From: Herbaspirillum sp. GW103 | GTDB taxonomy: Bacteria; Pseudomonadota; Gammaproteobacteria; Burkholderiales; Burkholderiaceae_D | Reading direction: 5' to 3' | Assembly: GCF_000261365.1 (NCBI RefSeq) | Contig: NZ_AJVC01000003.1 | Location: 1,240,001 to 1,304,000, forward strand | DNA length: 64,000 bases | Part shown: piece after piece, positions 18,657 through 30,234 of the stretch | How positions within the stretch are numbered: position 1 is the stretch's first letter | Layout: every line of letters starts with the position of its first letter | Made by a program: the position numbers and the translations under genes | Notes under the pieces: generated by a model | Told to the model about the DNA's origin: nothing | What the model saw: only the letters and a program-made list of their open reading frames with translations | Database searches by the model: none

Positions 18657-19562
18657 TCAGCCGATCACGCGCAGAGAGAAATCGGTCGCCTGGATATCCT
18701 TGGTCAGGCTGCCGATGGAGATCCTGTCCACGCCAGTCTCGGCAATGGCGCGCACGGTCTGCATGTTGATGCCGCCGGAGGCCTCCAGCAGCGCCCGACC
18801 GGCATTGACGGTGACGGCCTCGCGCATCATCTCCAGCGAGAAGTTGTCCAGCAGGATGGACTCGGCCCCCGCCTGCAAGGCTTCGTCGAGCTCGGCAATG
18901 CTCTCCACCTCGACCTGGATGCTCACGCCGGCGTTGAGCTTCAACGCGGCCGCTACGGCAGCGGTGATGCCACCGGCTGCGGCGATGTGGTTTTCCTTGA
19001 TGAGGATGCCGTCATACAGCGCCAGGCGCTGATTTTCTCCACCGCCGACGCGGACCGCGTACTTCTGTGCCAGGCGCAGCCCGGGCAAGGTCTTGCGGGT
19101 ATCGAGGATGGCCGCCCGGGTGCCCTGCACCACCTCCACGTAGCGCCGGGTTGCCGTGGCCACACCGGAAAGCAGTTGCAGGAAATTGAGCGCGCCACGT
19201 TCGGCCGTCAGCAAGGCGCGCGCCGGCCCTTCTATGCGGCACACTTCGCTGTCGGCGGCCATCAGCTCGCCTTCAGCATAGGCCCAACCCACCTGCAGAC
19301 GCGGATCGAGCCGGGTCATGACGGCTTCGAACCAGGGTGCGCCGCATAGCACCGCGGCTTCGCGCACGATCACGCGGGCTTTCACGAATTCGTTTTCGGG
19401 CACCAGCAAGCCGGTGTAATCGCAATCACCCACATCTTCGGCGATGGCCTGGTTGACATTGGCATCGAAGGCCGCATGCAGCGCGGCATCGAAAGGCCCG
19501 AAGGGATTGCGCAGGTTGCTGGCCGCAATCGTCGAGGCAGTCTTGAGAGCGTGGAGAGTCAT
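18657..19562 (-). CDS. nadC: Nicotinate-nucleotide pyrophosphorylase (quinolinate phosphoribosyltransferase)
   Basis: NadC, 301 aa, converts quinolinate and PRPP into nicotinate mononucleotide in de novo NAD synthesis. Family motifs are present: [51 protein letters not shown] and LLDNFS. The usual GGGxNHR motif reads NQR here, a variant I believe is common in related betaproteobacteria. The start overlaps the nadA stop (ATGA), so nadA-nadC form one transcription unit making quinolinate and consuming it. Confidence 0.97.
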   Translation of the reverse strand: MTLHALKTASTIAASNLRNPFGPFDAALHAAFDANVNQAIAEDVGDCDYTGLLVPENEFVKARVIVREAAVLCGAPWFEAVMTRLDPRLQVGWAYAEGELMAADSEVCRIEGPARALLTAERGALNFLQLLSGVATATRRYVEVVQGTRAAILDTRKTLPGLRLAQKYAVRVGGGENQRLALYDGILIKENHIAAAGGITAAVAAALKLNAGVSIQVEVESIAELDEALQAGAESILLDNFSLEMMREAVTVNAGRALLEASGGINMQTVRAIAETGVDRISIGSLTKDIQATDFSLRVIG

Positions 19563-20698
19563 GCGGGGCCGATTCCTGCAAACAGTTGCTGTTCGTCTTC
19601 AAGGCGCGCCGAGGGGCGAACCTTGGCCTTGCGCCGGGCAGCGAAGTCCAGCATGCGGTCGATGCAGAGCACGGCTTTTTTACCTACTGCAGGATCGACA
19701 TGGATCTCGTTGGCACCGGTCTCCAGCACGTGCAGCAGATTCTGCAAGCCGTTCATGGCCATCCACGGGCAATGCGCGCAGCTCTTGCAGGTAGCGCTGT
19801 TGCCCGCCGTCGGGGCATCGATGAAACGCTTGCCGGGCGCCGCCAGGCGCATCTTGTGCAGGATGCCGTTGTCGGTGGCGACGATGAAGGCCGGCGCCTC
19901 GGAGGACTGCACGGCGGCGATCAGCTGGGAGGTCGAGCCAATCACGTCGGCCTGCGCCACCACGGCTTCGGGCGATTCCGGGTGCACCAGCACCAGGGCA
20001 TCCGGATGCTCGGCGCGCATCAGTTCCAGCTCCACGCCCTTGAATTCGTCATGCACCAGGCAGGAACCCTGCCACAGCAGCATGTCGGCGCCGGTCTGTT
20101 TCTGGATGTAGCTGCCCAGGTGCTTGTCCGGTGCCCACAGGATCTTCTTGCCCTGCGCATGCAGGTGCTGGACGATTTCCAGGCCGATGCCGGAGGTCAC
20201 CATCCAGTCGGCGCGCGCCTTCACCGCTGCGCTGGTGTTGGCGTAGACCACCACGGTGCGGTCCGGATGCTGGTCGCAGAAAGCGGCGAATTCATCCGCC
20301 GGGCAACCCAGATCCAGTGAACAGGTCGCGTCCAGGTCGGGCATGAGGATGCGCTTTTCGGGGCTCAGGATCTTGGCCGTCTCGCCCATGAAGCGCACTC
20401 CGGCCACCACCAGGGTCCGGGCGGCGTGGTCACGGCCGAAACGCGCCATTTCCAGCGAATCGGAGACGCAGCCGCCGGTTTCCTCGGCCAGGTCCTGCAG
20501 GTCACCATCGACGTAGTAGTGCGCCACCAGCACCGCCTGCTTCTCCTTGAGCAGCTGGCGGATGCGCGCCTTCAATTGCGCGCGTTCCTCGGGGCTGGGC
20601 GTGGCCGGTACCTTGGCCCACGCATTGGCGGTACAACTGCCGCCGGTCTCCATTTGCGGTCGCTCGAACTCGACGACCTTGGTTGCTGTTGCTTGCAT
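19559..20698 (-). CDS. nadA: Quinolinate synthase A
   Basis: NadA (379 aa) condenses iminoaspartate with dihydroxyacetone phosphate using a [4Fe-4S] cluster. Motifs: [32 protein letters not shown] and [13 protein letters not shown], which hold the cluster cysteines. ATG at 20698 is the likeliest start; an in-frame TTG at 20710 would add four residues, and neither has a clear ribosome-binding site. Coupled to nadC. No nadB lies in the window. Confidence 0.96.
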   Translation of the reverse strand: MQATATKVVEFERPQMETGGSCTANAWAKVPATPSPEERAQLKARIRQLLKEKQAVLVAHYYVDGDLQDLAEETGGCVSDSLEMARFGRDHAARTLVVAGVRFMGETAKILSPEKRILMPDLDATCSLDLGCPADEFAAFCDQHPDRTVVVYANTSAAVKARADWMVTSGIGLEIVQHLHAQGKKILWAPDKHLGSYIQKQTGADMLLWQGSCLVHDEFKGVELELMRAEHPDALVLVHPESPEAVVAQADVIGSTSQLIAAVQSSEAPAFIVATDNGILHKMRLAAPGKRFIDAPTAGNSATCKSCAHCPWMAMNGLQNLLHVLETGANEIHVDPAVGKKAVLCIDRMLDFAARRKAKVRPSARLEDEQQLFAGIGPA

Positions 20699-20735
20699 GG
20701 CGGTCAACAATACGGTGCTGATGCGGTTGGGGAAA

Positions 20736-22334
20736 TTATTCGATACCCTGGCTGGCCAGGTAGTCTTCGTAGCTGCCCTGGAAGTCGATCACCTGCCCAT
20801 CCTTGACTTCAAGGATGCGCGTGGCCAGCGAGGACACGAATTCACGGTCGTGCGAGACGAAGATGAGCGTGCCGGCGTACTTTTCCAGCGCGATGTTGAG
20901 CGACTCGATGGATTCCATGTCCATGTGGTTGGTCGGTTCATCCATCAGCAACACGTTGTGGCGACCCAGCATCAGCTTGCCGTACATCATGCGGCCCTTC
21001 TCGCCACCGGAGAGCACCTTCACCGACTTCTTCACGTCGTCGCCCGAGAACAGCAGACGGCCCAGGATACCGCGCACGGCCTGGTCATCGTCGCCTTCCT
21101 GGGTCCACTTGCCCATCCAGTCGGTCAGGGTCTCGCCACCGGCGAATTCCTCGGTCGGATCCTGCGGCATGTAGCCGACATTGGCGTTCTCGGCCCACTT
21201 CACCTCACCCGAATCCGGATGCAGGCCGGTAACGTCGCCGCCGATGCTGCGCAGCAGGGTGGTTTTACCCGCGCCGTTGGCACCGATGATGGCGATCTTC
21301 TCGCCGGCTTCAACCATGATGCTGAAGTTCTTGAAGATGTCACGATCATAGGTCTTGGTGATGCTCTGGGTTTCCACGGCCAGGCGGTGCAGCTTCTTCT
21401 CGCCCTCGAAGCGCACGAACGGGTTCACGCGGGAAGACGGCTTGATGTCCTCCACCTTGATCTTGTCGATCTGCTTGGCGCGCGAGGTCGCCTGGCGGGC
21501 CTTGGACTTGTTGGCCGAGAAGCGGCGCACGAAGTCCTGCAGTTCGGCCACCTTTTCCTTGGCCTTGGCATTGGCGGCCAGTTGCTGGGCGCGCGCTTGC
21601 GAAGACGCCAGCATGTAGTCGTCGTAATTGCCCGGATAGATCTTCAGGGTGCCGTAATCCATGTCGGCCATGTGGGTGCACACTTGGTTGAGGAAGTGGC
21701 GATCGTGGGAAATGATGATCATGGTGGAATTGCGCTCGTTGAGCACTTCTTCCAGCCAGCGGATGGTGTTGATGTCCAGGTTGTTGGTCGGTTCGTCCAG
21801 CAGCAGGATGTCCGGGTTGGAGAACAGGGCCTGCGCCAGCAAGACGCGCAGCTTCCAGCCGGGCGCGACATTGCTCATCGGGCCATTGTGCTGTTCGATG
21901 GGCACGCCCACACCCAGCAGCAGCTCGCCGGCACGTGCTTCGGCGGTGTAGCCGTCGTATTCGGCGAACTTGGCTTCCAGATCGGCAGCCTTCATGTAGT
22001 CGTCGTCGGTGGCATCCGGATTGGCGTAGATGGCATCGCGCTCCGACATGGCGGCCCACATCTCGACGTGGCCCATCATGACCACGTCCAGCACGCGCAT
22101 TTCTTCATACGCAAACTGGTCCTGGCGCAATTTGCCCAGGCGCTCGTTCACGTCCAGGCTGACGTTGCCGGCCGACGGCTCCAGGTCGCCGCCCAGAATC
22201 TTCATGAAGGTGGATTTGCCGCAGCCATTGGCGCCGATCAGGCCGTAGCGATTGCCATCGCCGAACTTGACGGAAATGTTCTCGAACAACGGCTTGGCGC
22301 CGAACTGCATGGTGATGTTTGCGGTGGATAGCAC
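20736..22334 (-). CDS. ybiT: ABC-F family ATPase YbiT
   Basis: Soluble tandem-ATPase ABC-F protein (532 aa) without membrane segments; ABC-F proteins act on ribosomes. Walker A motifs GANGCGKST and GANGAGKTT, and linkers with [18 protein letters not shown], are typical. The first signature reads [11 protein letters not shown] instead of LSGG, which is the normal form in YbiT; the second is VLSGGEKGR. Near-complete identity of pattern to E. coli YbiT through to the C-terminal [11 protein letters not shown] supports the symbol. It lies 37 bases upstream of nadA and may share its transcript. Confidence 0.95.
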   Translation of the reverse strand: MLSTANITMQFGAKPLFENISVKFGDGNRYGLIGANGCGKSTFMKILGGDLEPSAGNVSLDVNERLGKLRQDQFAYEEMRVLDVVMMGHVEMWAAMSERDAIYANPDATDDDYMKAADLEAKFAEYDGYTAEARAGELLLGVGVPIEQHNGPMSNVAPGWKLRVLLAQALFSNPDILLLDEPTNNLDINTIRWLEEVLNERNSTMIIISHDRHFLNQVCTHMADMDYGTLKIYPGNYDDYMLASSQARAQQLAANAKAKEKVAELQDFVRRFSANKSKARQATSRAKQIDKIKVEDIKPSSRVNPFVRFEGEKKLHRLAVETQSITKTYDRDIFKNFSIMVEAGEKIAIIGANGAGKTTLLRSIGGDVTGLHPDSGEVKWAENANVGYMPQDPTEEFAGGETLTDWMGKWTQEGDDDQAVRGILGRLLFSGDDVKKSVKVLSGGEKGRMMYGKLMLGRHNVLLMDEPTNHMDMESIESLNIALEKYAGTLIFVSHDREFVSSLATRILEVKDGQVIDFQGSYEDYLASQGIE

Positions 22335-22578
22335 TGCGAAAACCTTTTCAAAAATGTAACTTGCGTGCGCCGACCAAAGCCAAAGGGGCGGCGCGCGAAA
22401 CCGGGCATTTTACCACTGCAAGCCCGTGGCGGCTTGCGTTGCGGGCCGGGGTAGCGGCCAAAACTTGCTGAAATGCCATGTTTCTGCGCTTGCCGACCGG
22501 CACCGACTTACAATTGCCGGGGATTTTTTGCCCGTCACGGGCGCTCTGATCCACTTTGCCACTCTGGAAACAGCAAGC

Positions 22579-23157
22579 ATGAAGCAAGCCCTCATTTCCG
22601 CAGCCGCCGTCCTGGCCTTGTCTACGCTGGTCTTTGCGCCGGTATCGGCGCACGCTGCCGATACCGGCTACAACATCTGGACCAGCGAATACACCGTCTC
22701 CAGGCAGCAGCTGCAAAGCGCCATTGCGCCGCAATTTCCGCGCAAGCTGCGCTACATGGACATCTTCGATGTCACCCTGAGCAACCCGCGCCTGGGCATG
22801 TTGCCGGCACAAAATCGCATGGAGACCGTGGTCGACGCCCAGATCGCCAATCCCCTGCTGCTGCAGCGCCCGGTCAACGCGGTGCTGACCCTGAGCAGCG
22901 CCTTCAAGTACGATCCGTCCACACGCACGCTGCGTCTGGACGGCCCGAAGGTGGACAAGGTCGACAGCACTGACTTGCCTCCGCAATATGCGCAGCAGTT
23001 GACGGCCCTGGGCAATGCCGCCGCCGACCAGTTCCTGCGCGATTACGCCCTCTACACCTTCAAGCCGGAACAGTTGCAGATGAACGGCAAGACCTTCGAG
23101 CCGGGCAAGATCACCGTCGAACAGGACGCGGTCAAGGTCGACATCAAGGAAAAGTGA
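22579..23157 (+). CDS. DUF1439 exported protein
   Basis: A 192-residue protein with a clear signal peptide (MKQALISAAAVLALSTLVFA, cleavage near SAHA-AD). The mature part belongs to DUF1439 (YTVSRQQLQSAIAPQFP, VTLSNPRLGMLP), periplasmic or lipoprotein-like proteins related in fold to lipid-binding proteins such as YceB. There is no lipobox Cys. ATG at 22579 is chosen because the signal peptide begins there. Divergent from ybiT, with about 240 bases between. Function unknown. Confidence 0.85.
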   Translation: MKQALISAAAVLALSTLVFAPVSAHAADTGYNIWTSEYTVSRQQLQSAIAPQFPRKLRYMDIFDVTLSNPRLGMLPAQNRMETVVDAQIANPLLLQRPVNAVLTLSSAFKYDPSTRTLRLDGPKVDKVDSTDLPPQYAQQLTALGNAAADQFLRDYALYTFKPEQLQMNGKTFEPGKITVEQDAVKVDIKEK

Positions 23158-23205
23158 GCTTTTCTTCCGTCGCGCCGAAGGCTGCCCGCGCGTCCGCCGG
23201 GCACC

Positions 23206-25216
<2,011 letters not shown>

Positions 25217-25322
25217 GAATGTTTCTTCGAGGATGCCGGCCGCACAAGCCGTGCAGCGGGCGGGGTAAAGCCATTGTAATCATGCGGCGCGCAGCCGCAT
25301 GAAGAAAAAAGCAAAAAATCGC

Positions 25323-25958
25323 TCAGGGAATATTGAGCAGCTTGTGGGTCTGGATGCTCAGCTTCCACTTCGGGTTGTTCTTGACCATCTCGATGGCCAG
25401 GCGGGTATTGGCCGCCGCCTGCGGGCCATCCATGGGTTGCAGCAGGAAATGCCGGAAGTCCAGTTGTTCATACTCGTCCAGCGGCTGTCCGGCTTGCGGC
25501 ACCACCACCTTCAGTTCGCTGCCCTGCCTGACCTTCAATTCCGCGCCCATCTTCGGACTGACGCAGATCCAGTCCACCCCCGGTGGTACCTCGATGGTGC
25601 CATTGGTCTCGATGGCGATCTCGAAGCCGACCGCGTGCATGGCCTCGATCAGGGCCGCATCCAGTTGCAGCAGCGGCTCGCCCCCGGTGAAGACGACGTA
25701 TTTGCTGGCGGCATGGCGGACCGGCCAGAAGCTGTTGATCCGGTCGGCCAGTTCGCTGGCCGACTTGAACTTGCCGCCATTCTCGCCATCGGTGCCGACG
25801 AAATCGGTGTCGCAGAACTGGCAGATGGCGCGGGCGCGATCTTCCTCGCGACCGGTCCACAGGTTGCAGCCGGAAAAACGGCAGAACACCGCCGGACGAC
25901 CGGCATGCGCCCCCTCGCCTTGCAAGGTATAGAAGATTTCTTTGATACTGTAAGTCAC
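25323..25958 (-). CDS. queE: 7-carboxy-7-deazaguanine synthase (radical SAM)
   Basis: QueE, 211 aa, the radical-SAM ring-contraction step to 7-carboxy-7-deazaguanine. The cluster motif has the expanded form CNLWTGREEDRARAICQFC (first Cys to second Cys 14 apart), characteristic of one QueE subtype; FTGGEPLLQ and ETNGT follow. GTG at 25958 (MTYSIKEIFYTLQGEG) matches the usual N-terminus; an in-frame GTG at 26009 would add a leader. Ribosome-binding site is weak for either. Works with QueD next door; no queC in the window. Confidence 0.94.
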   Translation of the reverse strand: MTYSIKEIFYTLQGEGAHAGRPAVFCRFSGCNLWTGREEDRARAICQFCDTDFVGTDGENGGKFKSASELADRINSFWPVRHAASKYVVFTGGEPLLQLDAALIEAMHAVGFEIAIETNGTIEVPPGVDWICVSPKMGAELKVRQGSELKVVVPQAGQPLDEYEQLDFRHFLLQPMDGPQAAANTRLAIEMVKNNPKWKLSIQTHKLLNIP

Positions 25959-26222
25959 GATAGGAAAGACGAAAGGCAGGCGCGGGGCCGCACGGGGATG
26001 AATGTACACGACACGGCCAGGGCATCATCAAATAGGACCGTCCTGCATCGGCAGGCGTGACCAAGTGACTGGTACTGATATAGCAGCCCATTTTCCGCGT
26101 CAGGGGCGTCATTATAGCGGTTCCCCGGACCGATTCAGCGCCTTGATCCTCATCGACCACGCGTCTGCTGCTGTTACACTGCTGAGCTCATCGTCGACCC
26201 TTTACCGCCACGCCTGCCGATC

Positions 26223-26597
26223 ATGTCCGCCACACCCGCCATCACCCAGTTTCGCCTTGCCGCGCCCACGCCCGAATACGACCATCCCCGCGAAGACCGC
26301 CGACTGGAGGGCAATCCCCTGCGCACCACGTGGAATTACTTCACCAGCGCCAGCGGCCAGATGAACGCCGGCGTCTGGGCCTGCGAAAAAGGCAGCTGGC
26401 GTATCGCCTTCGCCCCCGACAAGGATGAATATTTCTGCGTGCTGGAGGGCCGCTGCCGCGTCATCGATGAGCAAGGCAAGGTTGCCGAGGCGGGCCCGGG
26501 GGATGCCATGGTGATCCCGGCCGGCTTCAAGGGTGTCTTTGAGGTGGTCGAGCCGGTCCGCAAGCATTACGTCATCGTCGAACGCGCCGCTGGCTGA
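26223..26597 (+). CDS. Cupin-domain protein
   Basis: A 124-residue single-domain cupin (WRIAFAPDKDEYFCVLEGRCRVIDEQG, PGDAMVIPAGFKGVFEVVEPVRKHYVI), of the Cupin_3/ureidoglycine-hydrolase-like type. Metal-ligand histidines are few, so enzymatic activity is uncertain and it may be a binding protein. Divergent from queE, separated by about 260 bases. No substrate can be assigned. Confidence 0.8.
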   Translation: MSATPAITQFRLAAPTPEYDHPREDRRLEGNPLRTTWNYFTSASGQMNAGVWACEKGSWRIAFAPDKDEYFCVLEGRCRVIDEQGKVAEAGPGDAMVIPAGFKGVFEVVEPVRKHYVIVERAAG

Positions 26598-26625
26598 CGC
26601 CGTCCGACCACTGCCCAGCGCTCCC

Positions 26626-27450
26626 ATGCCAGCCCCGTCGCCCAGTCCGGACCAGCTATTGGCTGGCGCCCTGCAGCACTACAATGCCGGGCATTTCGCG
26701 CAAGCCGAGCAGGCCAGCCATGCCGTGCTGGCGCTGGCCCCCCAACATCCTGCGGCGCATCAGTTGCTGGCCATGCTGGCGCTGAACCGTCAAGCGCTGG
26801 CACAGGCGCGCCAACATATCCTGCTGAGCCTGGCGCCGCGCCCGCAGCATGTACCCTCGTTGCTCATCGCCGGGAGAATTGCGCTGGCCAACGCCGATCC
26901 GGAAGGCGCCGTAGCTTGTTTCGAGGCGGCGGCGCACCATCAGCCCGATCTGAGCCAGGCCCATTTCCATCTCGGCACCAGCCTGTCGGCCCTGGGCCGT
27001 CATGCGCAAGCGGCCACGGCCCTGCGCCAGGCCGTGGCGCTGGCACCGCAGGCGATGGAAGCCGTCCTCAACCTGGGCAGTGCGCTGCGCGAACTGGGAG
27101 ACCTGGCCGCCGCGCGCACCGCCTTCACCCAAGCGTGCCGCCTGCGCGCGGACCTGGCCGAACCCTGGTTCAACCTGGGACTGACCCTGCAGGATCTGCA
27201 GGAGACGGCCGCCGCCGTCGAGGCCTTCGCCCGGGCGCTGCAATTGCGCCCCGACTATGCCGATGCCGCCCTCAACCTGGGCGTGGCCCTGCAGGAAGTC
27301 CATCGCATGGACGAGGCCCTGCAAGCCTTCCGCACGGCGCTCAGGCTGCAACCGCAATGGTTCGGACGCATCGCCCACGCCCTCACGGCCGGCACCAGCG
27401 GCCGCCTCTGGCTGCACATGCGTGACCTGGAAGCGGCCTTGCGGGCATGA
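26626..27450 (+). CDS. Tetratricopeptide-repeat protein
   Basis: A 274-residue protein made of about six TPR units from residue 10 on (LLAGALQHYNAGHFAQAEQ; LSQAHFHLGTSLSALGRHAQA; MEAVLNLGSALRELGDLAAA; AEPWFNLGLTLQDLQET; ADAALNLGVALQEVHRM). No signal peptide or catalytic domain. The resemblance is to the TPR part of O-GlcNAc-transferase-like proteins, but no transferase domain follows. ATG at 26626, 29 bases after the cupin stop, is the likeliest start, with a weak ribosome-binding site. Probable scaffold for protein contacts; partner unknown. Confidence 0.78.
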   Translation: MPAPSPSPDQLLAGALQHYNAGHFAQAEQASHAVLALAPQHPAAHQLLAMLALNRQALAQARQHILLSLAPRPQHVPSLLIAGRIALANADPEGAVACFEAAAHHQPDLSQAHFHLGTSLSALGRHAQAATALRQAVALAPQAMEAVLNLGSALRELGDLAAARTAFTQACRLRADLAEPWFNLGLTLQDLQETAAAVEAFARALQLRPDYADAALNLGVALQEVHRMDEALQAFRTALRLQPQWFGRIAHALTAGTSGRLWLHMRDLEAALRA

Positions 27451-27525
27451 TTACCGCCACACCATGTCGGTAACAAGCAACGTACCGTTGCCGATGAGCT
27501 GCAAAATTGCTACTATCGCCGCCAA

Positions 27526-27586
27526 GGAGATGGCATTCCTCCTCCAACCGCCACCAACTTCATGTTGGGGCTGATGATGCCTACAG
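27526..27586 (+). ncRNA. Fluoride riboswitch (crcB motif) aptamer
   Basis: The RNA matches the fluoride aptamer consensus element by element: GGAGATGGCATTCCTCC (first stem and the partner of the long-range helix), AACCGCC, a variable stem CCAAC-TTCAT-GTTGG, then GGCTGATGATGCCTAC, whose ATGCC pairs back to GGCAT. It stands about 95 bases before the CLC fluoride transporter gene, the classical target. Binding of fluoride should raise expression of that gene. Confidence 0.95.
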
Positions 27587-27616
27587 TGACCTGGCAATCC
27601 GGGGCTGTAGGCGTTC
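27579..27616 (+). promoter_or_regulatory. Probable expression platform of the fluoride riboswitch
   Basis: GCCTACAG (27579-27586), the 3' edge of the aptamer, is perfectly complementary over 8 bases to CTGTAGGC (27605-27612). The two structures are mutually exclusive. The 3' arm also overlaps a small hairpin GGCGTTCGCC followed by TTTCTGCTT. This is the layout of a ligand-controlled switch, transcriptional or translational; which one is not clear. Confidence 0.65.
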
Positions 27617-27679
27617 GCCTTTCTGCTTCGCGCGCTCCACGCTCCGTGTGCCAGGATGTTCATTCAGCACTCTGGTTAC

Positions 27680-28996
27680 ATGAAAAATCAAAATATCCCC
27701 GAACAGCTGCACCTGCTGCCTTACATTCTCAAATGGTGTCTGATTGCCTGCCTGATCGCGGTACTGGCCGGATCGGCCTCGGCCTTCTTCCTCTTCGCGC
27801 TGGACTATGCCACCCAATGGCGGGAAGCCCATCCATGGATCATCTGGCTGCTGCCGCTGGGCGGCTTTGCCGTGGGCTGGCTGTATCTGCATACCGGCAA
27901 GCCGGTGGAAGCTGGCAACAACCTGCTCATCGATGAGATCCACGATCCGCGCAAGGTGATCCCGCTGCGGATGGCGCCGCTGGTGCTGTTTGGCACCGTG
28001 ATGTCGCATCTTTTCGGCGCCTCGGTGGGCCGCGAGGGGACGGCCGTACAGATGGGGGGGGCGCTGGCCGACCAGCTCACGCACCTGCTGCGCCTGCGCA
28101 CCCAGGACCGGCGCATTCTCTTGATGGCCGGCATCAGCGCCGGCTTTGCCTCGGTGTTTGGCACCCCCATGGCAGGCGCGCTCTTCGGGCTGGAAGTGCT
28201 GGCCATCGGCCGCATGCGCTATGACGCCATCCTGCCCTGCTTCGTCGCCGCCATCGCGGCCGACCAGGTCGGCCTGGCCTGGGGGGTGCATCATACGCAC
28301 TACCTCATGAGCGGCAGTGCGCCTGTCGCGCTCTGGAGCGTGGCAGCGGTGATCGCAGCGGGCGTGGTCTTCGGGCTGGCGGGGATGGTGTTTGCCAACA
28401 GCACACACCGCCTGTCGGCCTTCATGAAGCGTCATGTCAGCTATGCGCCGCTGCGGCCTTTCATCGGCGGCGCGGTGGTCGCGGTGGCGGTCTGGGCGAT
28501 CGGCACACATCGTTATATTGGTCTGGGTATCCCGGTGATCGTGGAAGCCTTCCAGCATCCGCTGGCCCCTTGGGACTTTCTGGGCAAGCTGGTCTTTACG
28601 GTGACCTCGCTGGGCAGCGGCTTCAAGGGTGGCGAAGTCACACCACTCTTCTACATCGGCGCGACCTTGGGCAATGCCATGGCGCCGCTGCTGCATCTGC
28701 CGTTCTCGATGCTGGCGGGAATCGGTTTCGTGGCGGTCTTTGCGGGTGCGGCCAACACGCCGATTGCCTCCACCATCATGGCCATCGAACTGTTCGGTCC
28801 GGAGATTGGACCGTTTGCGGCGCTGGCTTGCGTGGTGGCTTACCTGTTTTCAGGGCATACCGGGATCTATCATGCCCAGCGGGTGGGACAAGGCAAGTAT
28901 CTGCGGCTGCCGGAGGGCTTGAAGATCGGGGAGATCGGGGCTTATCGGGCGCGCCGCCGCGCGGAGAGCGAGCAGGAGAGCGTTGCCGAGCAGTGA
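27680..28996 (+). CDS. CLC-family fluoride/proton antiporter (CLC-F type)
   Basis: CLC-fold membrane protein (438 aa from this start) with ten or more helices. The first anion-binding motif is GNNLLI (79-84) instead of GSGIP, and the gate motif is GREGTAVQ (117-124, Glu119) instead of GREGP. These changes, and the lack of the canonical central Ser, mark the fluoride-exporting CLC-F clade. The fluoride riboswitch upstream strongly supports this over a chloride channel. ATG 27680 is taken as the start; ATG 27656 in frame is possible, but neither has an ideal ribosome-binding site. It exports fluoride in exchange for protons across the inner membrane. Confidence 0.9.
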   Translation: MKNQNIPEQLHLLPYILKWCLIACLIAVLAGSASAFFLFALDYATQWREAHPWIIWLLPLGGFAVGWLYLHTGKPVEAGNNLLIDEIHDPRKVIPLRMAPLVLFGTVMSHLFGASVGREGTAVQMGGALADQLTHLLRLRTQDRRILLMAGISAGFASVFGTPMAGALFGLEVLAIGRMRYDAILPCFVAAIAADQVGLAWGVHHTHYLMSGSAPVALWSVAAVIAAGVVFGLAGMVFANSTHRLSAFMKRHVSYAPLRPFIGGAVVAVAVWAIGTHRYIGLGIPVIVEAFQHPLAPWDFLGKLVFTVTSLGSGFKGGEVTPLFYIGATLGNAMAPLLHLPFSMLAGIGFVAVFAGAANTPIASTIMAIELFGPEIGPFAALACVVAYLFSGHTGIYHAQRVGQGKYLRLPEGLKIGEIGAYRARRRAESEQESVAEQ

Positions 28997-29009
28997 GCCT
29001 GGACCAGGA

Positions 29010-29041
29010 CCGACATCCGGTCTTGTGAGAGAGGATGTCGG
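29010..29041 (+). other. Stem-loop after the fluoride transporter gene
   Basis: A perfect 9-bp inverted repeat CCGACATCC / GGATGTCGG with a 14-base loop starts 14 bases after the stop codon. No T-run follows, so it could be a weak terminator or an mRNA 3' stabiliser. Confidence 0.4.
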
Positions 29042-29048
29042 CGCCAGA

Positions 29049-29079
29049 ACTGTACAGTAAAGTGTACTGGGACTGTAAT
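29049..29079. promoter_or_regulatory. Cluster of ACTGTAC-type sites upstream of the PPC gene
   Basis: The perfect 10-base palindrome ACTGTACAGT (29049-29058) is followed at 11-12 base steps by AGTGTACT (29061-29068) and ACTGTAAT (29072-29079). Helical phasing of related half-sites suggests a dimeric or cooperative regulator. The rest of the roughly 370-base gap (28997-29364) holds no gene that I can support. Confidence 0.4.
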
Positions 29080-29364
29080 GGCCCCGGCCATGATCCGTAC
29101 TGCTGATCGAAGCTGATGTGTACGGACGGTGTCAGGGCAAGTGCCGACTTTCCGTGCGTTCCCTTTCAGAAGTGCAACTGTTCCAGGCTGCAAATCTCGT
29201 CAAACAATGGTCCGCATTATTTGATCAAGACTTTTCCGTCATGCCGGAAGATTAAAAACATTCACCCGCATGCTTGCATCGAACGCGCGATAATCCTTGC
29301 TCCCGATATGCCCAGACGGCCCGCCAAAGCCGCACCGCCCGCAGCCAGCTGACCAGGAGACCCC

Positions 29365-30234
29365 ATGCCAGTCGTCGCACCATCCTTCGCCCGCACCGTC
29401 CGTCATCCCGGCACGCCCGACCCGCAGCGCATCGTCGCGCTGGCGGGTCCGGCGATGCAGCTTGATTTCACCCTCGAAGCCGGCCTCAACCTGCGGGACG
29501 CCATCTGCATTCCCCTGGCGCGCGCAGGCCTGGAGGGCGGCACCGTGCGCTTTGCCAACCTGCCGATTGCCGCCCTGCACTTCCTCATGCCCGCGCTGGC
29601 GGTAGATGACCAGCATGCCGCCTTCTACAGTGCACCGCATGCCATGGAGGAAGGCACGCTCATCGAATATGCCTGCGCCACCGTGGGCCGCAAGGACGGC
29701 GAACCCTTCGTGCATTGTCACGCCGTCTGGCGCGGCCGCAACGGCCAGCGCCAGGGCGGGCATCTGATGATGGAAAGGACCATGGTCGCGACCAGTACAC
29801 CGGCGCAAGCCTGGGGACTGCACGACGCCACCATGGCGACCCGTTACGACCCTGAAACCAATTTCACCCTGTTCTACCCCACCCGCCTCAGCGACCGGCC
29901 CACTGCGAGCAGCGGCAAACGCGTCGTGCTGGCGCGCATCCGCCCGGACCAGGACCTGACCATCGCCGTCGAACGCGCCTGTGCAGCACATGGCATCGAC
30001 CATGCCATCGTGCGCGGCAGCGTGGGCAGCATCATCGGCGCCGAATTCGCGGATGGACGGGTATTGGAGGACCGCGCCACCGAAATCCTGATTCGCTCGG
30101 GCGAAGTTCGCGAGGGCCGCGGGCAGCTGGACATCGGGCTCATCAATCCGCAAGGCGAGGTCTGCGAGGGTGTGCTCGCACGCGGTCGCAATCCGGTCCT
30201 GATCTGCTTCGAATTGGTGCTGGAAGAAAAATGA
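29365..30234 (+). CDS. Two-domain PPC (DUF296) protein
   Basis: A 289-residue cytoplasmic protein with two PPC/DUF296 domains. The first (about 35-140) has HCHAVW and GGHLM; the second (about 185-285) has VLARIRPDQDLTIAVERAC, IVRGSVGSIIGAEF and the C-terminal VCEGVLARGRNPVLICFEL. Single-domain PPC proteins are known in bacteria and fused to AT-hooks in plants; biochemical role unknown. Translation starts after AGGAGA. It stands alone between the fluoride transporter and the chemosensory operon, and its stop codon is followed at once by a terminator. Confidence 0.82.
   Translation: MPVVAPSFARTVRHPGTPDPQRIVALAGPAMQLDFTLEAGLNLRDAICIPLARAGLEGGTVRFANLPIAALHFLMPALAVDDQHAAFYSAPHAMEEGTLIEYACATVGRKDGEPFVHCHAVWRGRNGQRQGGHLMMERTMVATSTPAQAWGLHDATMATRYDPETNFTLFYPTRLSDRPTASSGKRVVLARIRPDQDLTIAVERACAAHGIDHAIVRGSVGSIIGAEFADGRVLEDRATEILIRSGEVREGRGQLDIGLINPQGEVCEGVLARGRNPVLICFELVLEEK

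Noticed and set aside
20547-22331. A 594-codon open frame on the plus strand opposite ybiT
   Set aside because: It is a complementary-frame artefact of a GC-rich, highly conserved gene; the translation is low-complexity in His/Gly/Val and the minus-strand YbiT reading is unambiguous.
25270-25312. ATGCGGC / GCCGCAT hairpin with A-runs between queE and queD
   Set aside because: The T-run would come before the stem in the minus direction, so it cannot work as a terminator for queE.
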